From the NCBI RefSeq assembly GCF_020882245.1, contig NC_083597.1:61296152-61360151 (forward strand): a DNA stretch of 64,000 bases, written 5' to 3'. Position 1 is the first letter of the stretch. Each line of letters starts with the position of its first letter. The DNA comes from Rhopalosiphum padi (taxonomy: Eukaryota; Arthropoda; Insecta; Hemiptera; Aphididae). The notes below the pieces were generated by a model. It was not told where the DNA came from. It worked only from the letters and a program-made list of their open reading frames with translations, and made no database searches. Made by a program: the position numbers and the translations under genes. Of this stretch, positions 25,884-39,340 are shown one piece after another.

Positions 25884-28800
25884 GTATGTAATTAATGTTA
25901 TTTAAGCTAGTACGTTGTTTTATAAAGAATCATATAAATACTATTATACAATAAATACATTTAATCACAAAAGTTATAATAAGAAAAACATTAAAATTTA
26001 AATTTTACAGAAACGGAAGAATAGACCGATTAATATTATACTCGTACTAATATACTATAAATTATTTATATCTCAAACTATATTTTATTTAACGCCGGAA
26101 AGAAATAATCAATTATTATTATTTATATTTATAGGCAATGCATTTTTTGTAAATATATACAAAAAAAAAAAAAATAATATGTAATAGGAAACATTAAATG
26201 TTAATCTTATAATAACTTTAATATCGAATAGATTATCAAATACTATTTTCATACGTATAAGACTTTTTAACAATTAAAATGAATATAAATTAAATATTTA
26301 AATGACAAAAAAGTGTTAATGGTCTTTTTATTCTATAGTCATATTAAAATTATAAACACATATAGATACTGTTATTTTAAATAAATAAAATACCCAACTA
26401 TATGATATCATAAATTTGAAAGTAAACCGTACAATTCAATTGTATACAATTTTTATTTGAGTAAAAATGAATTTGAATTTTAAAATAGAATTAAACCATA
26501 AATAAGCATAGGTGAGTAATTTTTTTATTACCATAAATATTAAATCATTATATTTCGTGTATAATAATATAAAAATAAATATTCTGATATAACTGAGAAA
26601 ATTATATTTAATATAACAAATATTCATAATGTGCATTTTCACAGTATACAACTGAATAAACTACTATTTAGTCTTACACTCTTATTTCTAAAGTAATAAT
26701 AAAATAAAAAGTAATCTTTTTAACATTTAATACTATAGTTAACAACGAATAACTAACACTATTATTTATAATAATATATATATCACAGTATTACATAAAA
26801 TATATTTCTTCTGGTTATTATTATTATATTTTTTAGAACACTGTATCTAATTATCAAACTATTAAAAGTTAAAAAAATCTTAGAAAAAACGGATCACTAT
26901 CTTGCCTAGTTTATAATTTTGTATAAAACATCATTTATTTTATTCATTGTTTATAAAATATTTATTATTACAAGGTATTTATTAATGTATCAAATGATTA
27001 TTATAGTTACAATAACATACTATTGTAATCTATAGAAATAACATTTTCGTTATTTTAAATACAACCTTTACCTATTCGTTCATTACAATACTAATGACCT
27101 AAATTTGACAATAGTATACCCATCCTAAATGTTAGTTTGGCTTGTCTTTATGTAAAATATTATGTATGTTTAATATCTATCCTTCTACTAATACAAGTTT
27201 TGTATATTGTTAATCGAAAGCCCAAAAACGCGAAACGAACATAAATATAAAGGTTTTAACAACTAACAACAAATAAATACCTTTAGTGCCTTTTATATTT
27301 AACTAAAAATAAATTTTAATTAAATTTATAATACAAATAATTTAAAATTATATGTTTTTGTCGATTAAAAAAAGTAATTTGTCATCAAAAATAATGTTTA
27401 GATGTCGTGTAAAATTAATACAATGTTATACTGTTGACGATTTTCAACAAACAATATTTCATCTAATATTATGGAACTTCAATACTTGTATTTCAAGTGA
27501 AATCGCATGTAATAAACTTCCATTTTCAAAAAAAAAAATTATTGTTATTTTAAAATGACTGAACATCATAATTAAATTACTTTTTTCAGACATGATTGAT
27601 TTAATTTGTTAATTTGTGTTTTTCACACTATATATTCAATCACAAACGAGTTGTATTTATCGCCACTCGTTATTTATGATCCTCATGATGCATTCTGTTT
27701 CATTAAAATAGATAATGATAGGAGGGTTCAATTGTTAAAAAATAATTTGTAAACTGTACTCGCAAAAAAATCATAATTCGATAAAATGAACTATACACAA
27801 AAATATTTCGATTTTCAATTGATAAAAAAACATTAAAGAACTCATAATGTAAGGTTATCATTAATTTATTTAATTTTATTCTAGATGTGTATGATAATAA
27901 AATTATAAATTATTAACTAATAATAATTAGGTACAGAGAACTATATTAAAATCTAGTTACGTAAATTACTTTGGCAATTCGTGTCTTTAAAATTAACTGA
28001 TAAGCCAAAGCATACCTACTAAATATTTAAATTTGTATACGATATTATAATTATGCACTTAACATGCTAGGCTAAAAATGCAATTCAAGTAAATCAACAA
28101 TGTAATGCAATAAAAAAGGAAAGGATCTAGTTTAACAATTAGAAAAGAGGATAAAATTAAAATTATAGTTCTATTAAAATTACTCAATTTTAATTACTTT
28201 ATATTACAAAACTTTAAATACTAAATAATACTATAACCGGGAAACATTTAATATTTTATTAGTACGAAAATATATATGTATAAATTTAACTTTTAAATGG
28301 AATATTATTTTTCTTATGGAATGTGTATTATTTAGTTACAACAAAAATGTATTAATCATACTTAATCAATAATTTCTGAAATGTTTGTTACTAGAGGCTT
28401 ATTTTAAGTAACACAAATGTATTTTTCTCGCAAATTAAGAATCACAGCCTCTCTTTTTACATTACTATAATTCTTTTTCCGTCGACATTTTAATATTTAA
28501 ATTTATATGGAACAGACATAAAAAAAAAACTATAATATATATATAACCACGATTGTATAGAAAATATTACATTTTACAATATAAATTTAATATATTAAAA
28601 ACTACTGTAAGTAGGTAAATGAAAAAAAAACACCTTGTAAGCCGTAGACAATATTTTCTATTGAACTGAAAATACTTACGAGTTATCATAAATCAAAGCT
28701 TACAGATATCTTCTGTCAATCACGCCGGTGAGTTTCACCATAACCTTTATTTTTTTTCGTCGAGACAAAACATTAAGCACTTATCCTTACACAATGATTA

Positions 28801-30594
28801 CTCGATTAAGGATCAAAAATATAAAAATATTTTAAAATAAAAAACTTTTCTTAGTTTCATTGTGAAATAAACATTAGATACTAAGACACTAAAATACAAC
28901 TATAAAACGATCATTGAGCATAAAATTTAAATACCAATTTTAATGGTTTTGATACTTATTAAAACAGATGATAAATGTAGTGATTAATGTAATGTTAGTG
29001 ATAAATTTGCCTAAATTAAAATGTTGAATTTTAATTAAAAAAAATAAAAATGAATCAATAGTGTTCAATACCACTAAAAAAAGAACATTTTTTGATTGAT
29101 TACAGAACACATTAAAAAAACTGTTATAGTGGTATAATTATAATATCTTATATTTAAATTGTATCTTATTAATTAAAAAAAAAACATTTGAAGTATAAAA
29201 AAATAAATTGTATATTGTAAATTAAAATATAATCTCATTAGTCGTTCTTTATTCAAATGTGTAAATATTATGAATGTTTTGCGGTTTCATTCATCAAATA
29301 AATAATTAATTAAATTGAACATATCCTTTAAAAACACAAATAATTATTCGAAAAATGAATTTGTATGACCTTAAATGTACTAAGTCTTATAAACACAATA
29401 ACAGAACAATTATACTCTGATTAGACTACAATTTTATTTCGGAAATAATGTAAAAAAAACTACACCTTTAATCATATTATACATTCCGTTTCAAACATTT
29501 TTAAATTGTCTAATTACAAACAGAATTAATAAGTTATAAGATAAGTTATACTTTTTTAAATAAAAGACTAAATTTAATAAAAGAGTTCACCGCTTTCAAA
29601 TGGAAAAAAATTGCTCCTAATTAAATTCCTTAAAATAAACCAAAATTAAGATAAAAGTATAAAAGTTAAGATTAAACAAAATCAATTAAAAATTGATTAA
29701 ATAATCAAACTGTAATAGCAGATAGAGCGAGCAAATTATACTGATACCATATGAGTATATAAAGTCGTATTTTATAAATTATTAATTCCTATAAACAAAA
29801 TTTAATTAAATGATTACCATAAAAAAAATCAATAGAGTAAATAAGAATATTATTGTGGTAATACCTAATGTATAAACGTAGAAAATAGTTATCAATAATA
29901 ACTAACTAATAAATATTCCACTTTTATAAACAGTAAAAATAAAAACACAATAATTGTATCATTGTAATCAATGTTTGAACTATTTGTATTCAATTATCTA
30001 CATTTTCCATGTTACAATTGTAAAATAAACAAAAATTTTATATCTATTGCAAGTCTATCTCTTAAATATAAAATTACTATGCCTTATAAACTTTGAGAAA
30101 ATTATTTCAATGTACCTTGTAAAAAATATTAAAGTATACTCGAACCGTCTCAAACTTTGAATAAATATAAAAACATTCAATATTTCTATTTTAGAATATA
30201 ATTTTTTATTCTTATTATTCTTATTATTATTATTTAGTATTAACATAAATCGTTAGCAGACGTTAGTAATTTATATTATAATGGAATGCGATATTATTTC
30301 GAAATAGAAGTCATTAAGTAACAATTGTTAGGTTAGAAAATATAAATATTTTAAATGATTCATCACTTAGCTTTAGTGAAATATTTTATACGAAAATAAA
30401 AATTAAAAAGAAAAAGAAATAGATAACTACCTTAAAAATAAATAGGGAGATACAATTTAAAACACTCAAGAACAATTATACGATTTCAAAGTATCTAATA
30501 AGAATAAAATAAATTGATAAAAATTAAATAATTATTTCTCTTCTATAGTTCTATTTTATGTCAAAAAATGAATTAAGTAAACATATTTATCATT

Positions 30595-30618
30595 TATATA
30601 TATATATATATATATATA
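30595..30618. repeat. (TA)12 microsatellite
   Basis: Twelve uninterrupted TA units lie in the receptor intron. It is likely length-polymorphic. Confidence 0.95.
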
Positions 30619-31633
30619 GATTAAGTGTAATAACAATATAAAAATTATAAATTTAATCAGAATAATCGTTTATAATCATCATGCTATTTTATGCCTCGAT
30701 TTTAAATGTCTTCATACTGCCTATTTTAACATCATCAGTATGTGGACCACTCTAAGTAGTTGCATTTTATCCGCAATACAGATTTATCGAGTTCTTAATA
30801 CTAACATTTACTCTTATTGTTATTAATTTCGTGGATAATTTATTACAACCATTATTTTCGCCAATTTGTATATGACAACGCCCGCAAATAACTAAATACT
30901 ATATATTATAAAACACATTTTGTTTTAATTATTGATATAGGTACATATTTCATAGTATACATTTGATATTATATATCGTCAAATCGTAATTAAACTTTCA
31001 CAGCACTAGAATAGTTTAATCAAATTTTAAAACTACGAACATCATAATATACATAACAATAATATTACATTTTATTTAATCCATCATTATCTGCATAAGT
31101 TTCTTATGAACTAGGTACTATTAAGTAAAATCTGTGATGACGATCGTTGTTTTGATCATCAACTCAAGAGTAATAAATCTCATTATTAAAAATGATATTT
31201 ATTGGCCTAAACCCGTAGTTCTAAAGATATGCTTGTCTTTTATCAACATTATAAAATTATTTGCACTATCATGTTTTTATTATTTTTTTATAGCACACTT
31301 GTACATACTGTTGGTCAAAATAACTTAAATGAATATGTTACTATTTTTTATACATTTTTACATATATACTTTTATCAAGATTATATTATATCCTTTATAC
31401 ACTTATTTTAGTCAATAAAGTACCATTCAAATTTTAAGTTCTTTAATAAATATTACCGAATTTCATATTGCAGCTGATACAAAGCGTATCATGCATTAAT
31501 CATTTAAATGAGTCATGAGACTAAGTATTGTTAATTATTTAAACATATTTATCATATTAATTAACTTAGTATTTTCTATTTCTCTCACAAATCAGGTGTA
31601 AAAGCAATGAACTCCATATTTTCATAGAGAGTA

Positions 31634-31649
31634 TTTTTTTTTTTTTTTT
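31634..31649. repeat. T16 homopolymer
   Basis: Sixteen consecutive T, about 200 bases left of the TTAA-flanked MITE. Confidence 0.9.
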
Positions 31650-31773
31650 ACTTTCCTTCCTTGTCTTAATATGATAATTAATATTAACGTATAGTTAGTG
31701 ATAAAAGTATAACGTGATAAACTAATATTTTATTGCGAAATATTTGAGGGTTGAATCGACATCAAAGAACTAT

Positions 31774-31793
31774 TTCCCTAACATATTAGGGAA
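31774..31793. repeat. Short perfect hairpin near the MITE
   Basis: TTCCCTAA and its exact inverse TTAGGGAA are separated by a 4-base loop (cata). It lies about 50 bases left of the TTAA-flanked MITE and may simply be chance. No function is inferred. Confidence 0.5.
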
Positions 31794-31844
31794 GATTATA
31801 TTTTCGCGTAAGTGTCAGAACAGATGGGGGTGTACTTACAACTC

Positions 31845-32135
31845 TTAAAGGAAACTCCACACTACCTTTGGAGAAAAATAGACCTATACGCGTTCTAACT
31901 TTCCAACTTTAGTTTTACTCCGATAAGAAAACAATTTTAAACTGTATTTTTTCCCCATTAAAATTTATAGTATTATGCGAGATTATTTTTCTTTTTAAAA
32001 ATAATAAATTATAAATGTAGCTCAAAGGATCCAAAGTTGTCTTAACAATAAAATAAAATATGTTTTAAAAATTATTATCGGAGTATAACTTAGTTCTATT
32101 TTTATCCAAAAAACGATAGTGTGGAATCCCCTTAA
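31845..32135. mobile_element. MITE with TTAA target-site duplication (piggyBac-like ends)
   Basis: A 283 bp element (31849-32131) is flanked on both sides by TTAA (31845-31848 and 32132-32135). The left end AGGAAACTCCACACTACC and the inverse of the right end GGGGATTCCACACTATCG align. The similarity runs inward through TTTGGA(G/T)AAAAATAG to ACTCCGATAA, giving terminal inverted repeats of roughly 60-80 bp with indels. The interior is A/T-rich and has no coding capacity. TTAA duplication is the hallmark of the piggyBac superfamily, so this is probably a non-autonomous piggyBac-type element mobilised by a transposase encoded elsewhere. It sits in the receptor intron and should be removed by splicing. 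Confidence 0.82.
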
Positions 32136-35100
32136 TTAAAATAAGTGCACATCTTCAGTACCTAATTAAAGCCTTATCTTTCGGTAACCTGATCAAGAGA
32201 ACACCTCTTTTCGATGTAAAAATACAATAATAATTATAGTCTAACTCCCTTTTTTTGATAATAATAAACTAGATTTTTTGCGTTGTTTTCAGTATTTTGA
32301 ATATGAAACCGAAAATTCGTTTGAGCTTTCTAATCTACTTCCATTGTTTTTGTTTTATTTTTGATACTTCTTTTTTCCACCAAAGGTAATCTTTTAAAAT
32401 TCACGAAGCTTTTAATTAAAACAATAGTTTCTTACTTTATTGTTCAATCATAAGGAGAGTTAAAATTGCTGCGTATAAATAAAGCGATCACAACAGCGTG
32501 ATGTATGGAAATCATTTTAGCTGACCGGAAAATGTAAAACATATCTAAGACATAGATCTATTGAATTTACTGTTTTAATCGTTTTGTTTCGATATTAATA
32601 TTTGTATTGATATATTTTATCATACAGAAATTCAAAATAAATAGCGTATAAGACACACCCATATAACAGTATAATATTGTAAACAGTGTATAATGACGGT
32701 GTTATTTTCAAATCGTAAGGGAAATACATTTTTCAATAATTCATACACGAATATTTATTGTTTTAAAAATATGACATGGGTATTAGGTACTGAGTTATTA
32801 ATTGTATAACTTGAAGCAATATATTTAAAACTGACAATACTATAAACATAATTGTATATTAATCTCTAAAATATAATATGATTTTTTCACACATGCATTA
32901 AGATAAATATTTTTACATTTTTAAAAACTTTTTAGTTGTACTATTATGAATTATATACTTTAAACTTATAGTATAAATTTTATTTTTAATTAATAAAACT
33001 AGTAATTATTTTAGTCAAAATACTTGTAAAACTAAATGAATAGATTGAAAATCAATTAATTATTTCAAGTTGCTATCAAATTTGTGACTTAATATTTTAA
33101 ACTTCATATTTCACATTTTTAAATTATTTTATTATTAAAATTAAATAAATGCCATCTCATTCTGATTATAAATATTTTTATTGTTTTCAATTGTCGTTAC
33201 CATCAAATTTTGGTTAAAAAATGTTGCTTGCGTACACCAACATGAATCAAAATCACTTTAAGTTTTACTTACCAAATAATACGGAAACTATTTAAAACAA
33301 AAATACAATTTACAAGACAGTTGCTACAGATATAAAATTATTACCAGTAGGTAATCATCCTAAATTAACTTTAACTAGAAATGTATAATTGAATTTTAAA
33401 TTTTAAACTAACCAGTAACCATCAACCTATATTATTTTTTTTAACAGAAAAGTATGTCTGTTGTATAGTAAGTTTTATGTATACATTATATAATTTGCTA
33501 ACATGGAAGTATTAAATTTGAATTCGATGATAAACCATTGCAAGAGAAAAAAATATTTTGAGCAGCTGTCTATCTGCTTATATTTCCAAGGATATTTTAC
33601 ATTACATATTTCTTTTTCTAAAAATAATATGGTAGGTTGAGTTAATTTTTCCCAAAAACAAATCGCTTATTTATATAAGTATAAATAATAATTTTTATAA
33701 TATTTTTTCATACAATATTACTAGGCAAATAGCGGTTATTTATTTATAAGTAAATATAAATACACTATAGAACGGTTTAAATTTAAGTTCGTGGTATAAA
33801 CTATAAAAATCTAAAAATGAATCTAAATATTTATGAAAATGTCCACAAATTATAATGATATAGGCAATGACAAAAAGTTTTAAGTCTCTACAAAAAGTAT
33901 TCTTTTAAATTAAAACAATATAACTAAAACCGTAATGTTTCGTTTAAATTCCCAATTTTGGAAACACTTTAAATATCTATAAAAAAAATGTTGTCTGTGT
34001 ATTCAGGATAATTTTTAGATTTCAATAGCAAAAACTTTTAAGGAATCTCATTTAATATTTGCAAGCCATAACTATCAAAATTCTAAATTTACATTATTAA
34101 CTAGGTACGAATTCATTTATCAAGATTTTGACGAACTTTGACATAATTTTAATATCAAACGATTGTAATCATAACATTTTTTGAAACCTTGTTTTTATTT
34201 TTCAAATCTTGACCAAGCATACAATATTATTTTGTTACATTATAGAAATAAACTTAAATAAATAGAAAATTTTAAATGCTTATTATAGCTTAAAATAAGT
34301 CGAAATATTTTGTGAATTTCACTGTAGAAAATCAATTTAAAAAACAATAGCAAGTTAATGTGAAATCTTTGAAGTAATTTTATTTTAATAATAACCAAAA
34401 AAAATAGTTTTGGATTAAACTGTTATTATTGCATTGGAATAAATATTGTCTAAATTTGATTTTATGACACTTATGACAAATGTATGTAGCTTAAACTAAT
34501 TTTTTATTTAATTTTAGTTAAAAAGCTTATAACGAATCATAAGTAATACCTATAAATTGTTTACATAATGTATAGTATATATTGTGTCAAATTGTCTTTA
34601 ATCACAATAATTTTAACATACATAAACAGAAAAAAAAACGAAAATTTATAATTTGTACTATTATTCCTGTTTAACTTTATTTATTAATTTATTTTATTTT
34701 TTGCCGATTATTATGAAAATTACTTAGAAATGGGAATATTTTAATTTTAACTTCATAAAATACTAACTAGCTTCAATATTTTACCAGAAAATACCATCAA
34801 AGTTAAGCATTTAAACTAAGTTAGAAGATTATGACAAATTCAAAAACAAACGCACGTAATATTGTAAAACAAATACATTAATTACTTCAATCGTATTTTA
34901 AAATAAGATAAATAAGAAGCAAAACGAAAATAATATTAATGTTAGTATAAATTATATGGATCAGACATTCTTACATTAAAACAAATGCCTAACGATTAAA
35001 TAAACAAATTTGTATTATGTCTATTTTTTTAGTTTTAATACCAAGAATTAAACTCACCACTTTATTATTATTTTTATTTATTTATTTTTACAAGCAAAAT

Positions 35101-35630
35101 AAAATAAGTCTCTTAAAATATGAAAATAAATTTAAATAACCAGATAAGTTGAACCATTTAAAATAAAAACTTTATTAAACATATAAATCATAAATATCCG
35201 CTTTTATTTAATAAGATATTTATACATTACTTAATTAAATTAAATTATAAAACTAAAAAATAACTTTTAAGAAATATAATTTATACAAATTAAATTATTT
35301 CTAAAAATACTAATATTTAATATGCATTATAACTTTTTCAATGAGAACTTCTTATCTAATTTAAAAATCGAATACAGATATGTTTTGTTAATTTTATTTT
35401 TATTAAAACTTGTAAGTGAAAATAAATTGTATAAGAATGATTTATATTAGAGCACTATTCATAATGTCATATTACCTATTAATTGACTATCAACTACTAT
35501 CGCAAGTGTACCTATGCAAGTACAATTTATTATGATCGACCAGAATATTATGTTATTGTTTCACAACTTCGACTAGATAAATATTTTACATTTAAGACTA
35601 AGCAATATATTATGAGCAAATTCTATTGCG
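32136..35630. other. Intron part: A/T-rich, nothing recognised
   Basis: No coding frame, RNA gene or paired repeat noticed between the MITE and the GTAAACG motif cluster. Confidence 0.6.
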
Positions 35631-35703
35631 GTAAACGTTGAAAACGTTTGATAACAGAGAAATTCGGACTGTCTGTTTGCTAAACGACGAAGTAAACGTT
35701 TAC
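35631..35703. promoter_or_regulatory. Cluster of GTAAACG motifs, possible forkhead-type sites
   Basis: GTAAACGTT occurs at 35631-35639, and GTAAACGTTTAC, a perfect 12 bp palindrome, at 35692-35703. AAAACGTTT and TAAACGACG lie between them, and TACAAACA follows. GTAAAC/TGTTTAC is the core of forkhead (FoxO/FoxA) sites. The cluster spans 73 bases within the long receptor intron and could be an enhancer. This is inference from motif density only. Confidence 0.25.
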
Positions 35704-36084
35704 AAACATTGCAAACGCCATGATCCAGCGTTTTGTCTGTTTAGTTCAAATAACAAATACCGTGATTAAGTTTATTCATACCTGGTTATTTTCATGATTA
35801 CTATACTAACTTATCACGGAGTAAAATTATTTATGACTTATTCCACGGTTGATTTACATACTGCATCAAGTTTCGAACGTTGGCGTTCGTATTGAAAATA
35901 TTTTTCGCTATAAAATTTGCTCTATGTATACTTAATATGTTTTAAGGTTTGACTCTTGTAGTATGAATAAATCAAATCAAAATAAATAAAATAATTATCA
36001 GTATCAGATTATATACGTGTAATTTTATTTTATATTTGCATATAATACACAATTCATTTCTTTAAAACCTCTCGATGTGACGGG

Positions 36085-36092
36085 TGACGTCA
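36085..36092. promoter_or_regulatory. Consensus CRE palindrome in the receptor intron
   Basis: TGACGTCA is the full 8 bp cAMP response element recognised by CREB/ATF bZIP dimers, and here it is preceded by gtgacggg, a second TGACG-like half. It lies in a less A+T-rich patch (36060-36190) with an adjacent hairpin. A GC-containing octamer of this kind is uncommon in this background. Its use as an enhancer site is inference. Confidence 0.35.
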
Positions 36093-36131
36093 GTAGACTG
36101 AAAACCTTAGTATTAGTTCAACTATAACCCT

Positions 36132-36161
36132 TGTTGATAGTTCAGTGGTAAGTTATCAACA
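36132..36161. repeat. Hairpin with 8 bp stem, tRNA A-box-like loop
   Basis: TGTTGATA (36132-36139) pairs with TATCAACA (36154-36161) around a 14-base loop. TAGTTCAGTGGTA (36138-36150) resembles a Pol III A box, as in the D-arm of tRNA genes. There is no B box or cloverleaf downstream, so this is at most a relic of a tRNA-derived element. Confidence 0.4.
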
Positions 36162-37759
36162 TCTTCTGCACACAGTACGTGACTTAAACCTTAATATTTT
36201 CTTACGAAATGGGTGGTAAAAATAGATTATTTTTTCAATTACAAAAAGTATTTTATTAAATGTAATGTTAAAAATTTTTTAATAATCGTTATTTTTATCA
36301 AAATGTTTACAAATAATTGTTGGTGTACCTACTATTATAGAAATATTAGTATTTATTCATTTTTTAGAATTTCAATATATTCTGATAAAAAAAAATATAA
36401 TATATAGCAACCACTAGTCAGAAGGTAGAACTGTTTTTGTTACACACCGATTAAGTCGAATATGTTTTCAATTATAGATAAATACTTGGTATAATGTAAT
36501 TTAATATTTAGTTAATTTTATGTACATTGTTTTATACCATAATGGCCGAGTTCAGTAAAGCAAATCTATACATATTATAAATTATAATCATAACATTTGG
36601 GATTAAATCTAAGAGTGAAATCTAAGATTTAATTTTATGTATTAAGTTTGTATTTTAAAATATTTATAAAAATAAGAATAGAAGTATTTAAATATGTAGC
36701 GTATATTTTGTGTTTAACAAACATTTAAAATATATTTATACTTGATAAAAATAAATTACATTTAATTCAAATATATCAAATTGTAATAGTTTTTATGACC
36801 TTCGCCCAATTGTTTAAAATTACATTTTAACAGTTTTTTTCATGTTTGCTTTTTTGACATTCGTAATATATACCACCAATTGATTCTTTGATATACCACG
36901 TAAATTACAAGCAAACAATGAAATAATTTAAGTTATTCCATTAAATTTAAGCGATTGTGGAATTTTCATTGCTCGAATTTCTTAAACTGCTTTTAACTCA
37001 AAAATCAATTATATTTTCTACTACGAATATTCGTTTTTCATACGTGATTTGATTATAAAACGCCTATACGATACCCACAAAACAATAATACATCAAAAAT
37101 ATACAACAATCAGAATTATATTCTTAGTTTTTAAAAAACGATAAAGTAATATTTTATTATTATCTCAACGTTTTGCTAATAGTCTTGTTTAAAATGGGTT
37201 TTTGTACAGTTTTATTACCGGACTTATTATAGGTGGATACATTTTTTTTTACAATCTTAAGTGAAACTATTTAACTTTTACTGTCTATGTGTATCTATAA
37301 AAGTATTGTATCATTGAAAAATATTTATCTCACAGAAAATATCTATTCATTTTAACAATAACGGACGTATATTTATGTATGAACTGTGTATTTGCATTCA
37401 GTAAAAATATGACAAACTCAAAGAATAGACTACCATTAAATCGGTAAATGATTTAATGCTCTTACGATGGTGATAATGACTCTTCGTTCTCGCTTTATCT
37501 AATATATAATATTTAATATTATACTCAATATAATATCAGTATTAGTAAGTACCTACTGAAACCAATTTCTGATAAGTTCTTACAATGCTATCATGATTCA
37601 AGTCTGGAAAAAAATTTTAAAATATTATAATATAGGATGATTTATTTTAATTTATACAATAATGTTTAGGCACAAATACAAGTGAACTGCAAACCAATCG
37701 ATAAAATACTAGTTATGTTCACCATATTTTCCCCGGAAAAATAAATTGTTATAAAATAA
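36162..37759. other. Intron part: A/T-rich, nothing recognised
   Basis: Only chance-like frames are present (for example 36213-36407, rich in Phe, Ile, Tyr and Lys). No repeats were recognised. Confidence 0.6.
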
Positions 37760-38220
37760 GACACTCGGTGATACACACTTCACAGGCGTGTCAGTATTAG
37801 TGTACCTACCTTCTCGCATTTTAGACATATCCGACTGAGGTGGACAATCCAACCGTAGTGGATTAGAATATTAGATACAAGTATACATTGTTTGGTACAT
37901 TTCGGTTTTGTATCATAACTTTATGAGTTAATTGGTTTAGGTGTACCCGTATCCCCCTACATTCGTAAAAATGAACATTTTTGAAATACAGCACTTGTAA
38001 ATACTATTGTTAGTACAGTAGTTTATATGGCATATAATCAACAAAAATATTAAAAAAAGTTTGTTCAGCGCCACACATTTGATGTGGTTCAAACTACTTT
38101 CTAAACTTTACTCGTATCTCTAAGAATAATCTTTGAAATATTCGTCAGAATCGGTATGGTAGTTTTTACCCTTATAAACCACAACAACACACATTTCCTT
38201 TTATACTCGTGTATAATAAA
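37760..38220 (+). mobile_element. Probable transposable-element remnant, unclassified
   Basis: The stretch is less A+T-rich than its surroundings. Its right part contains CGTCAGAATCGGTATGGTAG followed by TTTTTACCCTTATAAACCAC. This resembles the 'aatcggtycagtagttttt...aac(a)aac' tails common at the ends of insect RTE-type and other interspersed elements. No coding frame survives and the element limits are approximate. The call rests on family resemblance and not on paired ends. Confidence 0.4.
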
Positions 38221-39098
38221 CAATTTGAGGTTAAACTAAAACAATTTATCTATGTTATAGAGTTCTAGCTTTTTTTTTTATTGCCTACAATAATCTGTTA
38301 TTAGTATTATAATTATGTTATATTAATTATTTCAACATCTACATCGCAAAAAAAAAATAGTACGAATTACTAAGTTTTGATTTAATTTGTAGAAGTTAGT
38401 TACATAATAAACTTCGCATTTCACATAACTATTAATTATATTAAACAACACAATCAAATATTGAAAAAAATAACGTATCGACTATATAACTAGTTTTGTT
38501 GTGCCATTTGGACACCATATCTATATTGTATATATTATAGGTTTTGTAATAGCATGTGCCTAAAATATACGTTATACTATATCAAAAATAGATAGAATAA
38601 GTTCATAGAATAATAAAGTTTATAATTTTTAATAGTGTCATTTTATTTATAATATGAATTTCACTATCATAGTGTGTACTTATTAAAACTAATATGGTTA
38701 TTACAATACAACACAACACATTAAAATGCATTCATTTCTTTACTCAGAATCTAATGTATGTAAATTAAATGAAAATCAACGGAATTAAATGGAAATCTAC
38801 TCAGAAACCTTATCTTTTTAGTGTTTTGTTTTATCACGTTTTGAAATTCAGTTAGAATGAAATGTTATTTTGTGGTACAAAGAGAGATATATCTCGCCGT
38901 TAATTCGTTATCAGATATAAATTATAACAATGAATATCTTAATAAATCCAAATTTAGTAGGTATTGATTTATACTATGTTTAGTTGTATTTGCTGGATTT
39001 TGAAAAGTTAATATACACTCCAACCCACCACTGTTGTATATATTATATTATTTTAAATATTTATAGTTCTCCAGGATATGTAGTCTGTATCTATTTTA
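38221..39098. other. Intron part: A/T-rich, nothing recognised
   Basis: Nothing that I can support between the transposon remnant and the family A repeat. Confidence 0.6.
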
Positions 39099-39340
39099 GA
39101 TTCTAGGAGAAGTAATGCATGTATTGATTTTACAATGATGTGTGTGTGTTTTTTAACATATTGAAACATAATATCATAAAACTTTAGTGATATTATAGGC
39201 TGAACAGATCGTTTCAGCTCAGAATCGTTTTTCGTATAAAATGTTATATCATTGAAATCAAGTTTAACAAACCTATAATAGTGACCCACTCGACGACTAA
39301 TGTACAACAGAGCGATAAACGCTTGCATACCGTTTTTAAT
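39099..39340 (+). repeat. Dispersed repeat family A, longest copy
   Basis: This copy starts with GATTCTAGGAGAAGTAATG and continues through ATTGATTTTACAATGATGTG to AGCTCAGAATCGTTTTTCG. It ends with TAATAGTGACCCACTCGACG and ACTAATGTACAACAGAG. The second half is shared with 60841-60998 in the same orientation, and the first part is shared with 4324-4377. The less damaged copies suggest inverted GATTCTGAGCGGAG / CTCCGCTCAGAATC segments inside the element. The minus strand carries an 82-91 codon frame across it (39053-39328), but that frame is broken in the other copy. I therefore read this as repeat sequence and not as a gene. The superfamily is not assigned. Confidence 0.75.

Larger units (their letters stand above)
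25884..31773. other. Intron part: A/T-rich, nothing recognised
   Basis: Apart from the TA microsatellite at 30595 I see only simple A/T-rich sequence. Scattered open frames of 60-70 codons on both strands have Ile/Asn/Lys/Tyr-dominated composition typical of chance. Confidence 0.6.

Noticed and set aside
36132..36200. tRNA gene
   Set aside because: An A-box-like TAGTTCAGTGGTA is present, but there is no B box, anticodon arm or acceptor stem pairing.
39053..39328. Minus-strand frame of 91 codons as a gene
   Set aside because: It lies across the family A repeat, and the corresponding frame in the copy at 60841-60998 is broken. The apparent protein is a by-product of repeat sequence.
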